Assembly: GCF_030247185.1 (NCBI RefSeq)
Contig: NC_080571.1
Coordinates: 105,421,128 to 105,485,127, forward strand
Direction: 5' to 3'
Origin: Malaya genurostris
Taxonomy: Eukaryota > Arthropoda > Insecta > Diptera > Culicidae
DNA: 64,000 bases
Under the pieces are notes generated by a model that saw only the letters and a list, made by a program, of their open reading frames with translations, was not told the origin of the DNA and ran no database searches. Positions 19,500-31,063 of this stretch are shown in pieces. The first letter of the stretch is position 1; each line of letters begins with the position of its first letter. Made by a program: the position numbers and the translations under genes.

Positions 19500-20803
19500 A
19501 TGAATCAACACATGAACGGAGCCGTTTTCTTACCGACGGGTGGTCCCTCTGGCACAAGCACCGCCCAGTTGCCATTATCAGATCAAGAAAAATCATCTGC
19601 GCGTAAAGCTCGAAAAGAGGCCGAAAAGCAGAAAAAGCAAGCGAAAAAGTATGAAGAGCAATTAAAAAAAATCCGTGGTCCAAAGAGCCAGAAGATTCAA
19701 ATAATTGACGAGAGTTTCCTGGAAAAGTACAACCATGCTCAAGCACTTCCTCCAGGGCCTAGTCTGAAAACTAAGAAACGCTCAAAGAAAACGCCTAGTG
19801 ACTTGGTGCAGATCAATTTGTCGGATTGTATCCGGGACCGTTTATCGTTGGTTGAGAAGGGAGAGGGAAAGGTTGGTGGTGAAACGAAAACTGTACTGAC
19901 ACCGGTGGTACCAATTGCTATAACGCAACCGATGATTTTGCACAAGGGAAAACAACGTGAGGTTCCAAAGGAGAAAAAGCTAACCAAGCTAAAGAAAGAC
20001 ATCGTTAATAATCGGAAAATCAAACAGGATGGAGCTGTTGTCGCTACTGGTGAGCAACCAGCGGCAGAACAGGATGCTAAAATTGTCGATGGTGCTAAGC
20101 ATACAGATATAAAGGAACCACCAGCGCTGAAGCATAGCAATAAACTGGGTATCTCTCCATTTCTTAAAGCGATTGAACGATGTTGCTCTAACGACGATGC
20201 GGTTCCGCCATGTGTTGGTTCAGAGGAATATCGGAATGGATTTCCAGCACTTAATGACACCGTTAAACCAGTGGATAGAGTTCAGCATTCCAGAGCGTTT
20301 CGGAGGTAAGATGAAAATATCTATTAGGAGAGAGTTATTACTCTTTACAATACCTTTCTAGCTATTGTGACCATTTGATAACAGATGAGTTGCGTACTAA
20401 CTGTGAAACATTGGTTACAAAATTGTTCCAGTTCCAAGCGACAGCATACGGGAAAAATCCGATTAAGGCTGTTTCCAACAAGCGGTTTTGTGTTGGTTTT
20501 AATGAAATACTCAAATACATGGAAACTCGTAAAGTAAAATTGATTCTGATTGCTCCCGATTTGGAACCGAACGACAGTATCGATCAGCTAGTAGAAAGAG
20601 TTAAAACTATCTGCCGTCAAGGTCGAGTCCCTTATGTTTTTGGTGTGAAACGCAGAAAACTCGGCTTCTATCTGATGAAAAAGGTCCCAGTTAGTTGTTT
20701 GGGTGTGCTCAGCTACAGCGGTGCTGACGAAACGGTCAAACGAATATTGGAGATAGTCGAGCAGGAGCGAATAAACTATCGGAATCTTGCTACGGAGGCT
20801 TAG
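19500..20803 (+). CDS. Sbp2: SECIS-binding protein 2 (selenocysteine incorporation)
   Basis: Two exons (19500-20305 and 20362-20803; intron gtaaga...tctag, splitting a Ser codon) give 415 residues. The N-terminal 250 residues are Lys/Glu-rich and low complexity. Exon 2 encodes the RNA-binding part: 'SYCDHLITDEL' then an L7Ae-type fold from about residue 309 ('KRFCVGFNEILKYM', 'KVKLILIAPDLEPNDSIDQL', 'VPYVFGVKRRKLGFYL', 'VPVSCLGVLSYSGAD'). This is the SBP2 pattern. The protein binds the kink-turn of SECIS elements in selenoprotein mRNAs and recruits the Sec-specific elongation factor to recode UGA. It is shorter than vertebrate SBP2, as usual in insects. The start is the first ATG of the open frame; a second in-frame ATG lies four codons on. 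Confidence 0.88.
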
Positions 20804-21519
20804 TATTAACTACGAGCTGGCGATAGTTTAGGACCGACGATTGATTCTTCGAGGCCAAATATGATACTCTAGTCAAACCTTCATTACATTCCTATGATCT
20901 GATGCTTTACAGACCCGTTTTCGAATCAATCTGTGTAATTGCAGTATGTAATATTCCTCGAACTTTGCCCTAGTATAATACCCGTTATAAACCCTGGGTA
21001 CGAATTTGATAATTTTGGACTCGGTTTCGGCAGGCTCATTACCGAACGTAAGTCTAAAATATGTATGTGTAGGTGTTTATACAGTTGAAGCCGTAAATGG
21101 GAAAGCAGTGTGTCGATGATGAAAATAAATAATGTATTCAATATCCCGAAACTGATGGTGTTACTGAAGATGATGACTTTCCAGTTATTCTAAATTATTT
21201 AATATTTATTTATCCATTTTCATATTCAACTTTCTGCACTATTTTTAGTATTACTTCCAATAACGCGGAATATGTTTAGAAACTCAGAACGCAATATTTT
21301 TCCAAAAAAATGTCGAACTTGTAATGTATAATATGGAAAGTTGAAGTCAAGCCCAGATGATACTCGATTGAACGTTTTCGTAAGTCGATAACGGCACCGT
21401 TAATTAATACTTCTATCGTTAAAAATTTCTTTTATCATTAAGGATCAAGTTACAATTACTGTTTTGCTAAGATTGTAAGTAGAACCATAAATCAAGTACA
21501 TATCGATTCCCCACTGTAA
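20804..21519. other. Spacer downstream of Sbp2; no gene seen
   Basis: It probably includes the Sbp2 3' UTR. I see no canonical gene, RNA gene or clear transposon end here. Confidence 0.4.
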
Positions 21520-22800
21520 TAGCAATGTAATTGAGCAGCCCGTGACACCAAAAGCGCCGTCAGGTGAAAAATGGGTGTGTGAATGCTCCTGAACCCATTT
21601 TGGTCGTTCACCGGGGGGATAAGAAGGGAAGAAGTTATAAAATTTGACCGTTTTGGCTTACAGAGTTTGGCGTTTTTATGCTTGTTCTGTTTTCCTGTTC
21701 CATTGTGGCCGCGGGACAGTGTCTTCGTACAGTGGAAAATCTAGATTTACTTGATTTATGGTAGAATCTCAAAGCACGCGACCCGTCTAACTTGCAGAGT
21801 GTCAAAACCAATCAGCAATCTGCGACTTTCATAGTTCGGCAGTCGATGTGGATTATTCCAAGGCAATCGACGAAGAACAAAACGAACAGTTCTTCGATGT
21901 ATCGATTCTATTCTATAAGCTCCACTGAGGTAAAGAAGGTTCAAAACTACTGAACAATATTCTAAAGTAGAACGAACAATATAGGGACTTAAGGTAATAA
22001 ATATCAGTAAAGTGCTTAGACATCCTCATCAGGAATCCAGAGCATCGAAAAGCTTTAGCAACAATTTACTGCTCGTACTGTTGTTTGAATGTACACTGTA
22101 CGTCGAGAAAGACACCAAGATCTTTGGCGCATGTCGGTCTGCTAATCATAAGATAATCAGATGACTAAGAAGACTTCCCTGTGTAATTCCGGATGTGGCA
22201 AAAAATTCTTCGATTGATGAGATAGGACTGTATGACAGTCTGTATCCATTGAATGACGTTTGATAAACAAAACCAATTCCAATTTAGCAATTGGAATATC
22301 ATGATTAAATTTATCGAATTCGGAGGAAAGATTTTTATAGATAACGTCCGTCGGCAACCCGTTTGGCATAGCGTTTGTCACGTAAAATCAGAGATGCCAG
22401 GTGAAAATTTCTAATATCTGCAGACAGGGTTTAAAAAGTCTGTAAATGTGAAAGAAAATCTGCAGTTAGCAAGCATGCCTTGCTGGCAGCAATTTCTCTA
22501 TTAAGTATGACACGCAAAACTGATTTGGCAAGCAAAAAAAAAAATGTCGCGGCAATTTCAAAAGTCTGTAAATTTGGACGAATGTCTGCGAAAAACTCGA
22601 TTTTCAAAAGTCTGCATAACAAAAAATGTCTGCAGCACTATGGCCGAAATCTGCAGATTTACAGACAAATCTGCAGATCTGACATCTCTGCGTAAAATGT
22701 AAAGGATACAAGATTGGTTTCTGAGAAGTGTTTCGGCATGAACCCATGTTTAGTATCATCGATGTACTGCTTAGAGCAAATTCAGCAGCTGGAAGTGCTA
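21520..22800 (-). mobile_element. Decayed Jockey-type non-LTR reverse transcriptase, split by a MITE
   Basis: On the minus strand, 22800-22699 gives an RT start such as 'HGFMPKHFSETNLVSFTFY'. This continues after the MITE at 22389-22690 as 'VIYKNLSSEFDKFNHDI' (the LSSAFDK motif of RT) and 'SSIEEFFATSGITQGSLLS' (the GxxQGS motif in changed form). After a large deletion, 21944-21757 gives the C-terminal 'RIESIHRRTVRFVLRRLPW'. Several frameshifts make it dead. The part 21520-21760 looks like its 3' UTR and recurs at 33190-33440. Jockey placement comes from the similarity of blocks to the better copy at 36268-38000. Confidence 0.65.
22389..22690. mobile_element. hAT-like MITE inserted in a retrotransposon (302 bp)
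   Basis: It starts CAGAGATGCCAG and ends CTGACATCTCTG, flanked by the exact 8-bp duplication CGTAAAAT (22381-22388 and 22691-22698). 'tctgcag' words repeat inside. Its termini match those of the 661-bp element at 9485-10145, so both probably used the same hAT transposase. Removing it joins the reverse-transcriptase frame on both sides. Confidence 0.88.
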
Positions 22801-22867
22801 TATGGGCTAAAAAAATGTAACAATGAAATTATTTAGAAATGAAATCAATTTTTTTCCAGAGTATATT

Positions 22868-23233
22868 TTTTTAGAGTGCCCTATTGATTCCCTACAACTT
22901 CTTCCTGGACGCCATTTTTGTACGATGAACGGTTTCCGAATTACAACGAGACCCGTAAACTGTTTTAGCTGTAACTTCTTCATTTTTCAAAAGGCACGGA
23001 TGGGATAGCCATCAATCTGTAGCTTTTAATAACAGCTTTAAAATAAAAATTATCAAAAAAATTAAAACTATGCTTTTTTATTAAACTTTTTCGAATTAGT
23101 TTGAAATTATTGAAAAAAAAATCAAAAATTTTTTTCGGTGTATATATTTTTTTAGAGTGCCCAATCGATTCCCTACAGCTTATTCCTGAACGCCATTTTT
23201 GTACAATTAACGGTTTCCGAGTTACAACGATTT
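22868..23233 (+). repeat. Two direct copies of an ~85-bp unit
   Basis: 'ttttttagagtgcccta' to 'ggtttccgaattacaacgag' at 22868-22952 recurs at 23149-23233 with about ten differences. The spacing is 281 bp. The spacer is AT-rich. Origin unknown, probably part of a dispersed element. Confidence 0.55.
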
Positions 23234-24215
23234 GAAAAAGGCAATTTTGGTGAAATGCAAAAATACATACGCCCTTTTTAAAAATCAGTCGTGAGTTGGA
23301 TTGACCTCTCCATCGGTTCAAATCCAGGGCTTGCAAATTGAAGCAACGAATATGAACGAAAGGATTTCACCATCTGTGCTATTCACACACATTCGTATGT
23401 CAGGTAGAATTCACAGCGCAACCCAAGCCAGGAGAGCTGCTTCGTTCGTTCATTAGTTCATGAATATGCCCGCTTGCTGAGACCTATGCTTCATGAGGTT
23501 AGCATTTGATGAATGGTTCTTATATTGTAGATGCCTATGAGGAAACTAGTTTCATAACTTTTAGTTCCGATGAATATTAACTTAAAGAACATTGCTTTTA
23601 GTGTTTCTCGGATATATACACAGTGTAAACTGCCAAGAAACAAATTGATCGTTTTGAAAATGGGCTCAAATGCAAAACTTCTGCTATAAAATGTTTAAAG
23701 TATGTTTGAAATGTGATCAAATTTGGTCTTGGAATGCGAACATTATGTTAAAAATGATTTCTGTAATCCTACTTTTTTAAAATAAACCGTAAACACTGCC
23801 TATATGACTTTGCTTCGCGTCTTGTAGCACACCGTGAGGCAAGGTCTTCTTTCTCGTACAATACTAACGAGAGCGAACCCTTCATTTCATTACATTGTCA
23901 TGGATTGCTTAGTTCATGTGTTAACTGAGACTGAGAGCACAGACAGTTTACTTGGCAAGGGGAATTGGTCTGCTCAGTAGCATATACTCTCACGCATCCA
24001 GTTTCTCTCTAATATAGGTCTCTCATTCAGCTATGTCAACCAAAGTGTTCACAGCAGATATTTTTTGTTGCTTCGTTCGTTTGAGGATTCACAATACAAG
24101 CCCTGTTCAAATCTTATGGTTTGCCATACTGAAGCCATGTGCAAAATTTCATCCAAATCGGAGAAGGTCGACTCTGATTGCTCACGTGGAGAAGGCGGCA
24201 AAGGTTGAGAAGGCG
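23234..24215. other. Spacer, no gene seen
   Basis: Moderately AT-rich sequence with no supported coding region or transposon terminus. Short frames on either strand lack domains. Confidence 0.35.
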
Positions 24216-24462
24216 ACAGTTACGGTGGGCCGGACATGTTGCTAGAATGTAGGAGAACAACCCGATTGAAATGATGCTCGAAAATGATTCGACCGGTATA
24301 AGAAGAATAGGCGCGCAGTGGGCAAAATGGATCGATCAAGTTGACGACCTGCGGATCCTTCGCAGCTACCGAGGCTGGCGGCGAACAGCCATGAATCGAG
24401 TTGAAAGGAGACGCCTTCTGTATACAGCAGAGACCCGTGTGGTCTCCGATTGTTTGTTTTAG
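24216..24462 (+). mobile_element. C-terminal remnant of an RTE-like reverse transcriptase
   Basis: The plus strand reads 'RWAGHVA', then after a frameshift 'QWAKWIDQVDDLRILRSYRG' and 'WRRTAMNRVERRRLL'. This resembles the tail found after the reverse transcriptase of RTE-type endonuclease/RT proteins (consensus remembered as RWxGHVxRM ... RWIDxVExDLRxLGVxNWRxxAxDRxxWRxLL). Only the tail is present and no catalytic motif remains. Assignment by memory. Confidence 0.45.
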
Positions 24463-25137
24463 TGAAATTATTTCCAAGTGTTATCGAAATACTTGGTTAA
24501 AATTTTACTGGATATATTTTTTTCAATCTTGTTCATGAATTTCTCCACGAAAACTATAAAACTAATTTTTAGCTCTCAGTGAATGAAGTTATGATAATAC
24601 TATTTGTCATCGAAAAGAAATCCATCATCAAGAAATTACGAAATTCTTGAATTTACGTCAAGTATAAGTTTCTTATTTTCTAAAAATGTACTTCTTTCTT
24701 GTTTCCTTTCTTTAATGCTGGAAATATATACGTTTGTTAAAACTCTGAAGATTTGTGAATTTTTTTCACAATCAACGATTCAAATCAAATTTCCTATTGA
24801 ATTGATTGAATTTCAAAGATTCCTGTGCCACATGGGTATGGAAAGCGAAAATATGTCACCAAGCGAGTTCTCTAATTTAAATGACAACGGACCGTAACTC
24901 TCTTATTACAGAGAGTCCCATTCAATGCATTTTGGACAAGAGTAATGATGTAAGTCACCTAATTTGTTGTGCAGAATTAAAAAAGCTCATTAGGTTAATG
25001 GTTTGCTGTTAATAATTCATGTGACAGCTGTCGCCCGACTGCATCTTCCCAATCAATTGACACCAGTCGGAATCATACAAATTATCCAGCGGACAGCAGC
25101 AACACTCTAGTGACTCATCGATAGGCACTCGATCAGG

Positions 25138-28100
25138 ATGACAGGACCCATCGAAATGAGTTTATTGGATTCCCTAAAAGTGCTGTTTTATACCTCGTCA
25201 GTTATGGGCATAGTGCCTTATTCCTTACGGGAGTATTTTTCCAAGCATATGTTGAAAATCTCCCTCATCGGAAATTTTTGGGTAGTGCTCAGCATGTGCA
25301 GTTATTCGACGATGTATCATATGACAACCGATGATTATATTGGCGTGGGAGGAGGCGGACAAGGTAAAAATAAATTTCTAGTCTCTGGAATTTATTTGAC
25401 GTACTTTGTAAGTTTACGTGTCTGGGGGTTTTGTTTAATTGTTGCAAAACTAGTTTATTTTTAGCACTGATAAATTAAATGTTCATATTGAAATTGATCT
25501 CATTTTCTGATTTTGTTGTAAAATATTTCGGTTTTATTTTTGAATTTCGATTATATAGCTTAAAGTATAATTCCATACCAAACTACATTATAATTTATTT
25601 TAAATCATTTTCCAAAAATTTCATTATAATGTAGTTTATACAATCTAATATAGCATCATTTGGGGTTTTCGTGCAGTACACTGTAATGTCTTCTTTTAGG
25701 CTCATCAAACGAAGCTGACGGCAAAATGTAAAAGAAATTAAAATATGTCATATGCACTTAACACATACCGGTAGTCATAAGGTATCTAAACCCCCTAATG
25801 ACTACTGTATGTTGGTGGCCAAAAAGCCATCAATTGGTTTCGTTTCTTTCGGCACGTCAGAAAAGACATTGAACTCCGGTGAAAACACAAGTGTATTGTA
25901 AATAACAATAACTTTATGTCTACTTAACGGATTATCTTGATCCGCGAGGTGGCATTAACAGTCCAACATAACCTGGTAATACACTGATGAGTGGAAGGCG
26001 AAACGTGAAAGAAATAAAAAGTTGTTATACTTTGGTTGAAATTCTATTTTGTTCTATTCAGTTCTAGATAATTATGAACACATATTTCTCTTATGTAACT
26101 TAGATTTTTATACGCCTTTGTATTTGGTAAAAGAATTGTGTTAAAATCGAAAAAAATATTGCCGGATCTCGTTATTATCCATTTTCTTGTGAAAAATTTT
26201 CCTGGTCTTACACTTGAACTATATTGCTGATTGCCAAAGTTCAACAAAAGGGAGAGTTATAAGGTTTTAATCGCGAACATTTCGAGTTTAGTACAACGTA
26301 ACAGTGCCATTCTTTCGTCATTTCATTAAAAATATGATCAGCTATTAATTCTTGAATTTTCAGCAGTGTGCGATAACACCAAGTAACTTAAACATTCCGT
26401 TTCGATTTCCTCGCGTTTCACTTTCGGCTCATCAGTGCTTGAAGCAGTTCAAAAAGAACTACCTAGCAGTTCCATTTAAACCGCTAAGCAAACGCAATGT
26501 TCACACTACATATGTGACCCTTTTCCGATATCCTTTGATGTCTCAGGCGTAAACGTGTGACGACTGACGACCACCTACAGGTTGCTGCAGAATTTAAATA
26601 TTTTTATGTTTTTGGTTTGCACAATAAGTACCTACATATTTCAGCTGCATGCGTACACAAAACATAAAAAAAATCAAAAACATATTTAGGTTCAATTTTT
26701 TTTGGCCTATGAAAATTACTACCGTTGACATTTCTTAACAAATTCCGCTTCATTTCGTAAAGGAAACAGTTCCATTACCTATTTGCAAAGTTACATGAAA
26801 TTGTAGAAATAACTTGAGCTTCAGGATGTATTACAATAAAATCGTGTATGGTTATGCAACACAATATATACATGAATTATATAAAAAAACAGTCATTGAA
26901 AAATCCGTTACCTTGCGAAAAATGAGGTGGCCACATCAGAAATTTTCAAAGTCTGCAGATTTATTTTTTCCGCTGAATCTCGACAAAACAATTGCCGAAA
27001 TCGCTTAACCAAAAACTCGGTAATCATCTCGACAATAGATAAAATTGCTAAGAGACTTTAGGGGTTTGTTGGTTTGTGCAAAAAGTACATATTTTGTTTC
27101 GATTTCTTCGCGTTTCGCCTTCGGCTCATCAGTGCTTAAAGCAGCTCAAATTGAACTACCATCTCCGCCTAGCAGTACAATTCAAACCGCTAAGCAGACA
27201 CAAAGTTTGCACTATTTATGCAACACTTCAATAATCTTGCACATGTGCAATAGAATTTCGTAGAAGAGTGACGGCTTAGTACTGACCGTTGCAGATTGCC
27301 TGAGACGTCAGAGATAATTTTGCACCTGTGCAATATTATTAAAGTGTTGCATAAATAGTGCAAACTTTGCGTCTGCTTAGCGGTTTAAATTGTACTGATG
27401 TTCAATTTGAAATGCTTTAAGGGGCGGGTAGGGTCTAACACTTTTGAAAAATAATTTATTTCTTCGTATAGTGAAACATTTCTAGAATATTCTGTGAAAT
27501 TTTCAAGCTTATTGGAACAAAACTCAGCAAGTTATGGGCATTTATCTTCGTTTATCTCATACTGCGAAGGAATAAGAACTCGGCGCATATGCCACTTCTG
27601 CTTTGATTGACTTAAAAGATTGACAAAACATTCTTGAAATTTTTCATTATAACAAATTATAAAAGAAAATATATGATTTTTTGAAAATATTAGAGCCTAC
27701 GGGCTCCCTTGAGTAGTAAATTGTTTCTATTCATTTTGTAGACAAAATACTTTAAGCGTGTTCCTCCCGAAAGCAGGTTTTGAAAGTCCGTGTCCATCGT
27801 CATTCAAAAACGACTGCAACTTTCTACATGTAAAAAACCAGACCCCAATCAGGAATCAGGAATCAGAACAAATTGGCTCAAATGGCACGTTCCCCTTGAT
27901 ATTTGGAGATTTGTGCCTTGCCATCAATTTGTTTTTAGCATCATTTTCCCGATATATAAGAGGGAAGGATTGAAAGGAAATGGTAAGGGTTGGACTAGGA
28001 GGATGGGAAAAATTGACGACACAAAAACACATAAAAGCAGAAGTAAATTCTGCACCCCTAAGGGATGCTGAACAATCTGCTGAGGATCACATTTAGTGGA

Positions 28101-31023
28101 AGCAGAAGGAAATTCTGAACCTCTACGAGGTCCCGAACAGTCTGCTGTTAATAAAACCTCCAACCCCCGAGAGGATTTAGAGATCTTACAAAAGCGACAC
28201 CATTCTGCACTCCCGGAAGAATGCAGAACGACTCGCAGTATGTACGAGCAGAAGTAAATGCGGTACCCCCCAGAGGATGCCAAACAATCTGCCAAACCCT
28301 ATTTAAGGTGAATACAGAAGGGATTCATTCACTCCAGGAAGAACGATGAACCCTTCTGACTATAGCTCCTTACCACATTGGGTGAGAAACGAGAGAATAT
28401 CCTTCAATTTTAGCTCCGCATACACAGACTCAACCATGTATGGAGAACCAAAAACCCGGATACGTAGCTGCGTCAATGCGGGACAGTTACATATCAGATG
28501 ATATGAAGTACCATAATCTCATTCACACAAATCACACGAATAATACTCAGCACGTTGAATAGTAGCCATGTGATAATTGAGTTTGCAATGTCCAGTCAGA
28601 GCTCTGACCAGAATACTTCAATGATACTTGGAGAAATGCAGTAGACACTTTGACATTTTCAGATTTAAATCTGGTAGAAATGCTTTTGTCTGAGCGCAAG
28701 TTTGCAAGCTGCGCCAGTAGCCGGCATGTTTGGATGCAGCCCAAGAACGTATCTTGTGCTTTATCCAACTAGTTGAAAGTGGTAAAGCTGGTTCAGGACC
28801 AACGAAATCATTCGTTGCACCAGCTCTAGCCAACTCATCAGCCCATTCATTTCCAGTAATACCAGAATGGCCGGGTACCCATATGAAGTAAACAGCATTT
28901 GAAATGCTGAGGTCTTCAATTTGAGTTCGACATGCGATCACTAGATTCGACCGTGAGTCATTCGAACTGAGTGCTTTTAAGGCTGCCTGACTGTCGGAAC
29001 AAAAATAAATACGTTTACCACAGATCCTCTGCTGAAGTGCCGATTGTACTCCACACAGAATTGCGTAGATTTCTGCTTGAAACACAGTACAGTATCTACC
29101 AAGTGAATGAGACTGCTCCAGCCTATTTCACGACAGTAGATACCAGCACCAGCACGACCATTCAACAGAGAACCGTCCGTAAAACAAACTATGTGTTCAT
29201 CAAGTTGTCGTTCCAGACAACCAGACAATCATTCCTAACGAAGAGGATAGCTCACATTGAATGTTTTAAAAGGAAAACTGCATGTGAGAGTTAGGTCACT
29301 AGGAGCGAGTAAATACTCATCCCACGGAACCATTTGAGACCACAAGCGAGTGTGACTGGTAGCATATTCTAATGGGATACTGTTCCAAAGCCCTGTAACC
29401 CTAAGACGGTATGCACAAGATAATGCTTCTTGTTTTAGGAACACATGTAGTGGTTTAATGCACAGTAGCGCCTCTAGAGCAGCAGTAGGAGTTGTCGTGA
29501 ATGCTCCTGTCATCGCCATTAGGACCATCCTTTGGAGATGATTTAGCTTTGACTGAACTGTCGCGACTTCTCCTTTCTGCCACCATACAAGACATCCATA
29601 TGCTAAAATTGGTCTAACGATAGTTGTGTAGATCCAATGAATATATCTGGGTTTGAGTCCCCATGATTTTCCAAAAGCTCGTCTGCATTGGCCGAAAGCC
29701 ATGCAAGCTCTTTTAATCCTGAAATCAATGTGAGCAGACCAATTCAGTTTTGAGTCAAGAATAACCCCGACGTATTTAACTTGATCGACCACAGTGACCC
29801 CTGAACCAAAGAACTGCAACGGACGAGCTCCTGTAATTATCCTACGATGAGTGAAAAGCACCATTGATGTTTTGCCCGGATTTACAGATAATCCAAACCT
29901 GACAACACCATTGTTCAACAGATCGCAGGGCTTGCTGCATTAAATCAAAGAGAGTGTTAATGCTTATACCGGTCATCAATATATGATAATCGTCGGCAAA
30001 ACCATAAGTCGGAAATCCAAGGTTATTAAGTTTCCTTAACAAACTATCAGCGACTAGGTTCCATAAAAGTGGGGATAGTACACCACCTTGAGGACACCCA
30101 CAGACACTCAGCTTTCTAATCTCTTGCCTGCCGAAGCGATGATCAAAGAAGTTGATTGCTAAGCATTGCGTGTATCCAGTAAGGGAAAAACCCAACATAT
30201 TCCGTTCACGACTGCAATGTTTAACCTCCTGTAGCCATTCAGCCATCGGCACGGAAATACACCTTGACTTAGGAGTTCCTATTTTTGTGGCCTTTTACGA
30301 CATGGAATAGGAAACCAGTGGATCAATTCTTGGTAAAAAATAATTCCGCCGGATGCCACACGGCTTACCTGTTTGGTGGACTTATACCACCGGTACAGGT
30401 GGACCGTAGCGTTATTCTTAGCAGTTGGGAAACCGCTACCGACACTACACGGCTATCTAGGCTGCTCAGAGAGGGAAGTTAACATTGATGGTCAACTTCC
30501 ATGGATGGCCGAGCAGCCAAGTTTTCCTTTTCGTTGTTTGTTACTTTGGGGAGATTTAACAGCTACAAAATGGCGGATTTTTTCGTGAATAATCGTGGTT
30601 TTTACTTTGAACAACCACCAAAAATTAAAAAAATTAAAAAAAAATCAAACTTAAACGTTGAGGTCTAGAAAAACTTCTACTCTAACTTTTCTGATGTGAT
30701 TTGTTCACTTCTGATTAGTCTGCGCTGAGATACAGTGGGCACCGCAAATCATGATTTTTAAGAAGTGTGCTCAAAAATACTTGCTCACCGACTTATTTCT
30801 CAATATTTTTCCACGAAAGAATCACAAAATGTTGTTCGAATGTTGCTTTTTAACACGTAAAACATTTGGATTTATTTTGTTGAACGATAATTCTGAAAAA
30901 AGAATCACAAAAACGATTATTTTTTTCATCATTTAGACCCTACCTGTTGAGCCGAAGACGAAATGCGAAGAAATTGAAATTTCAAAAGGTCCTAAAAGAC
31001 ATTGACAGATTCTCTTCTCTCTT

Positions 31024-31063
<40 letters not shown>

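Noticed and set aside
24604..24897. 97-codon frame just upstream of the gustatory receptor
   Set aside because: Low-complexity hydrophobic composition from AT-rich DNA; no homology recognised and no link to the receptor exon.
28971..29294. Plus-strand frame over the RNase H region
   Set aside because: Antisense of the retrotransposon RNase H, whose motifs read on the minus strand.
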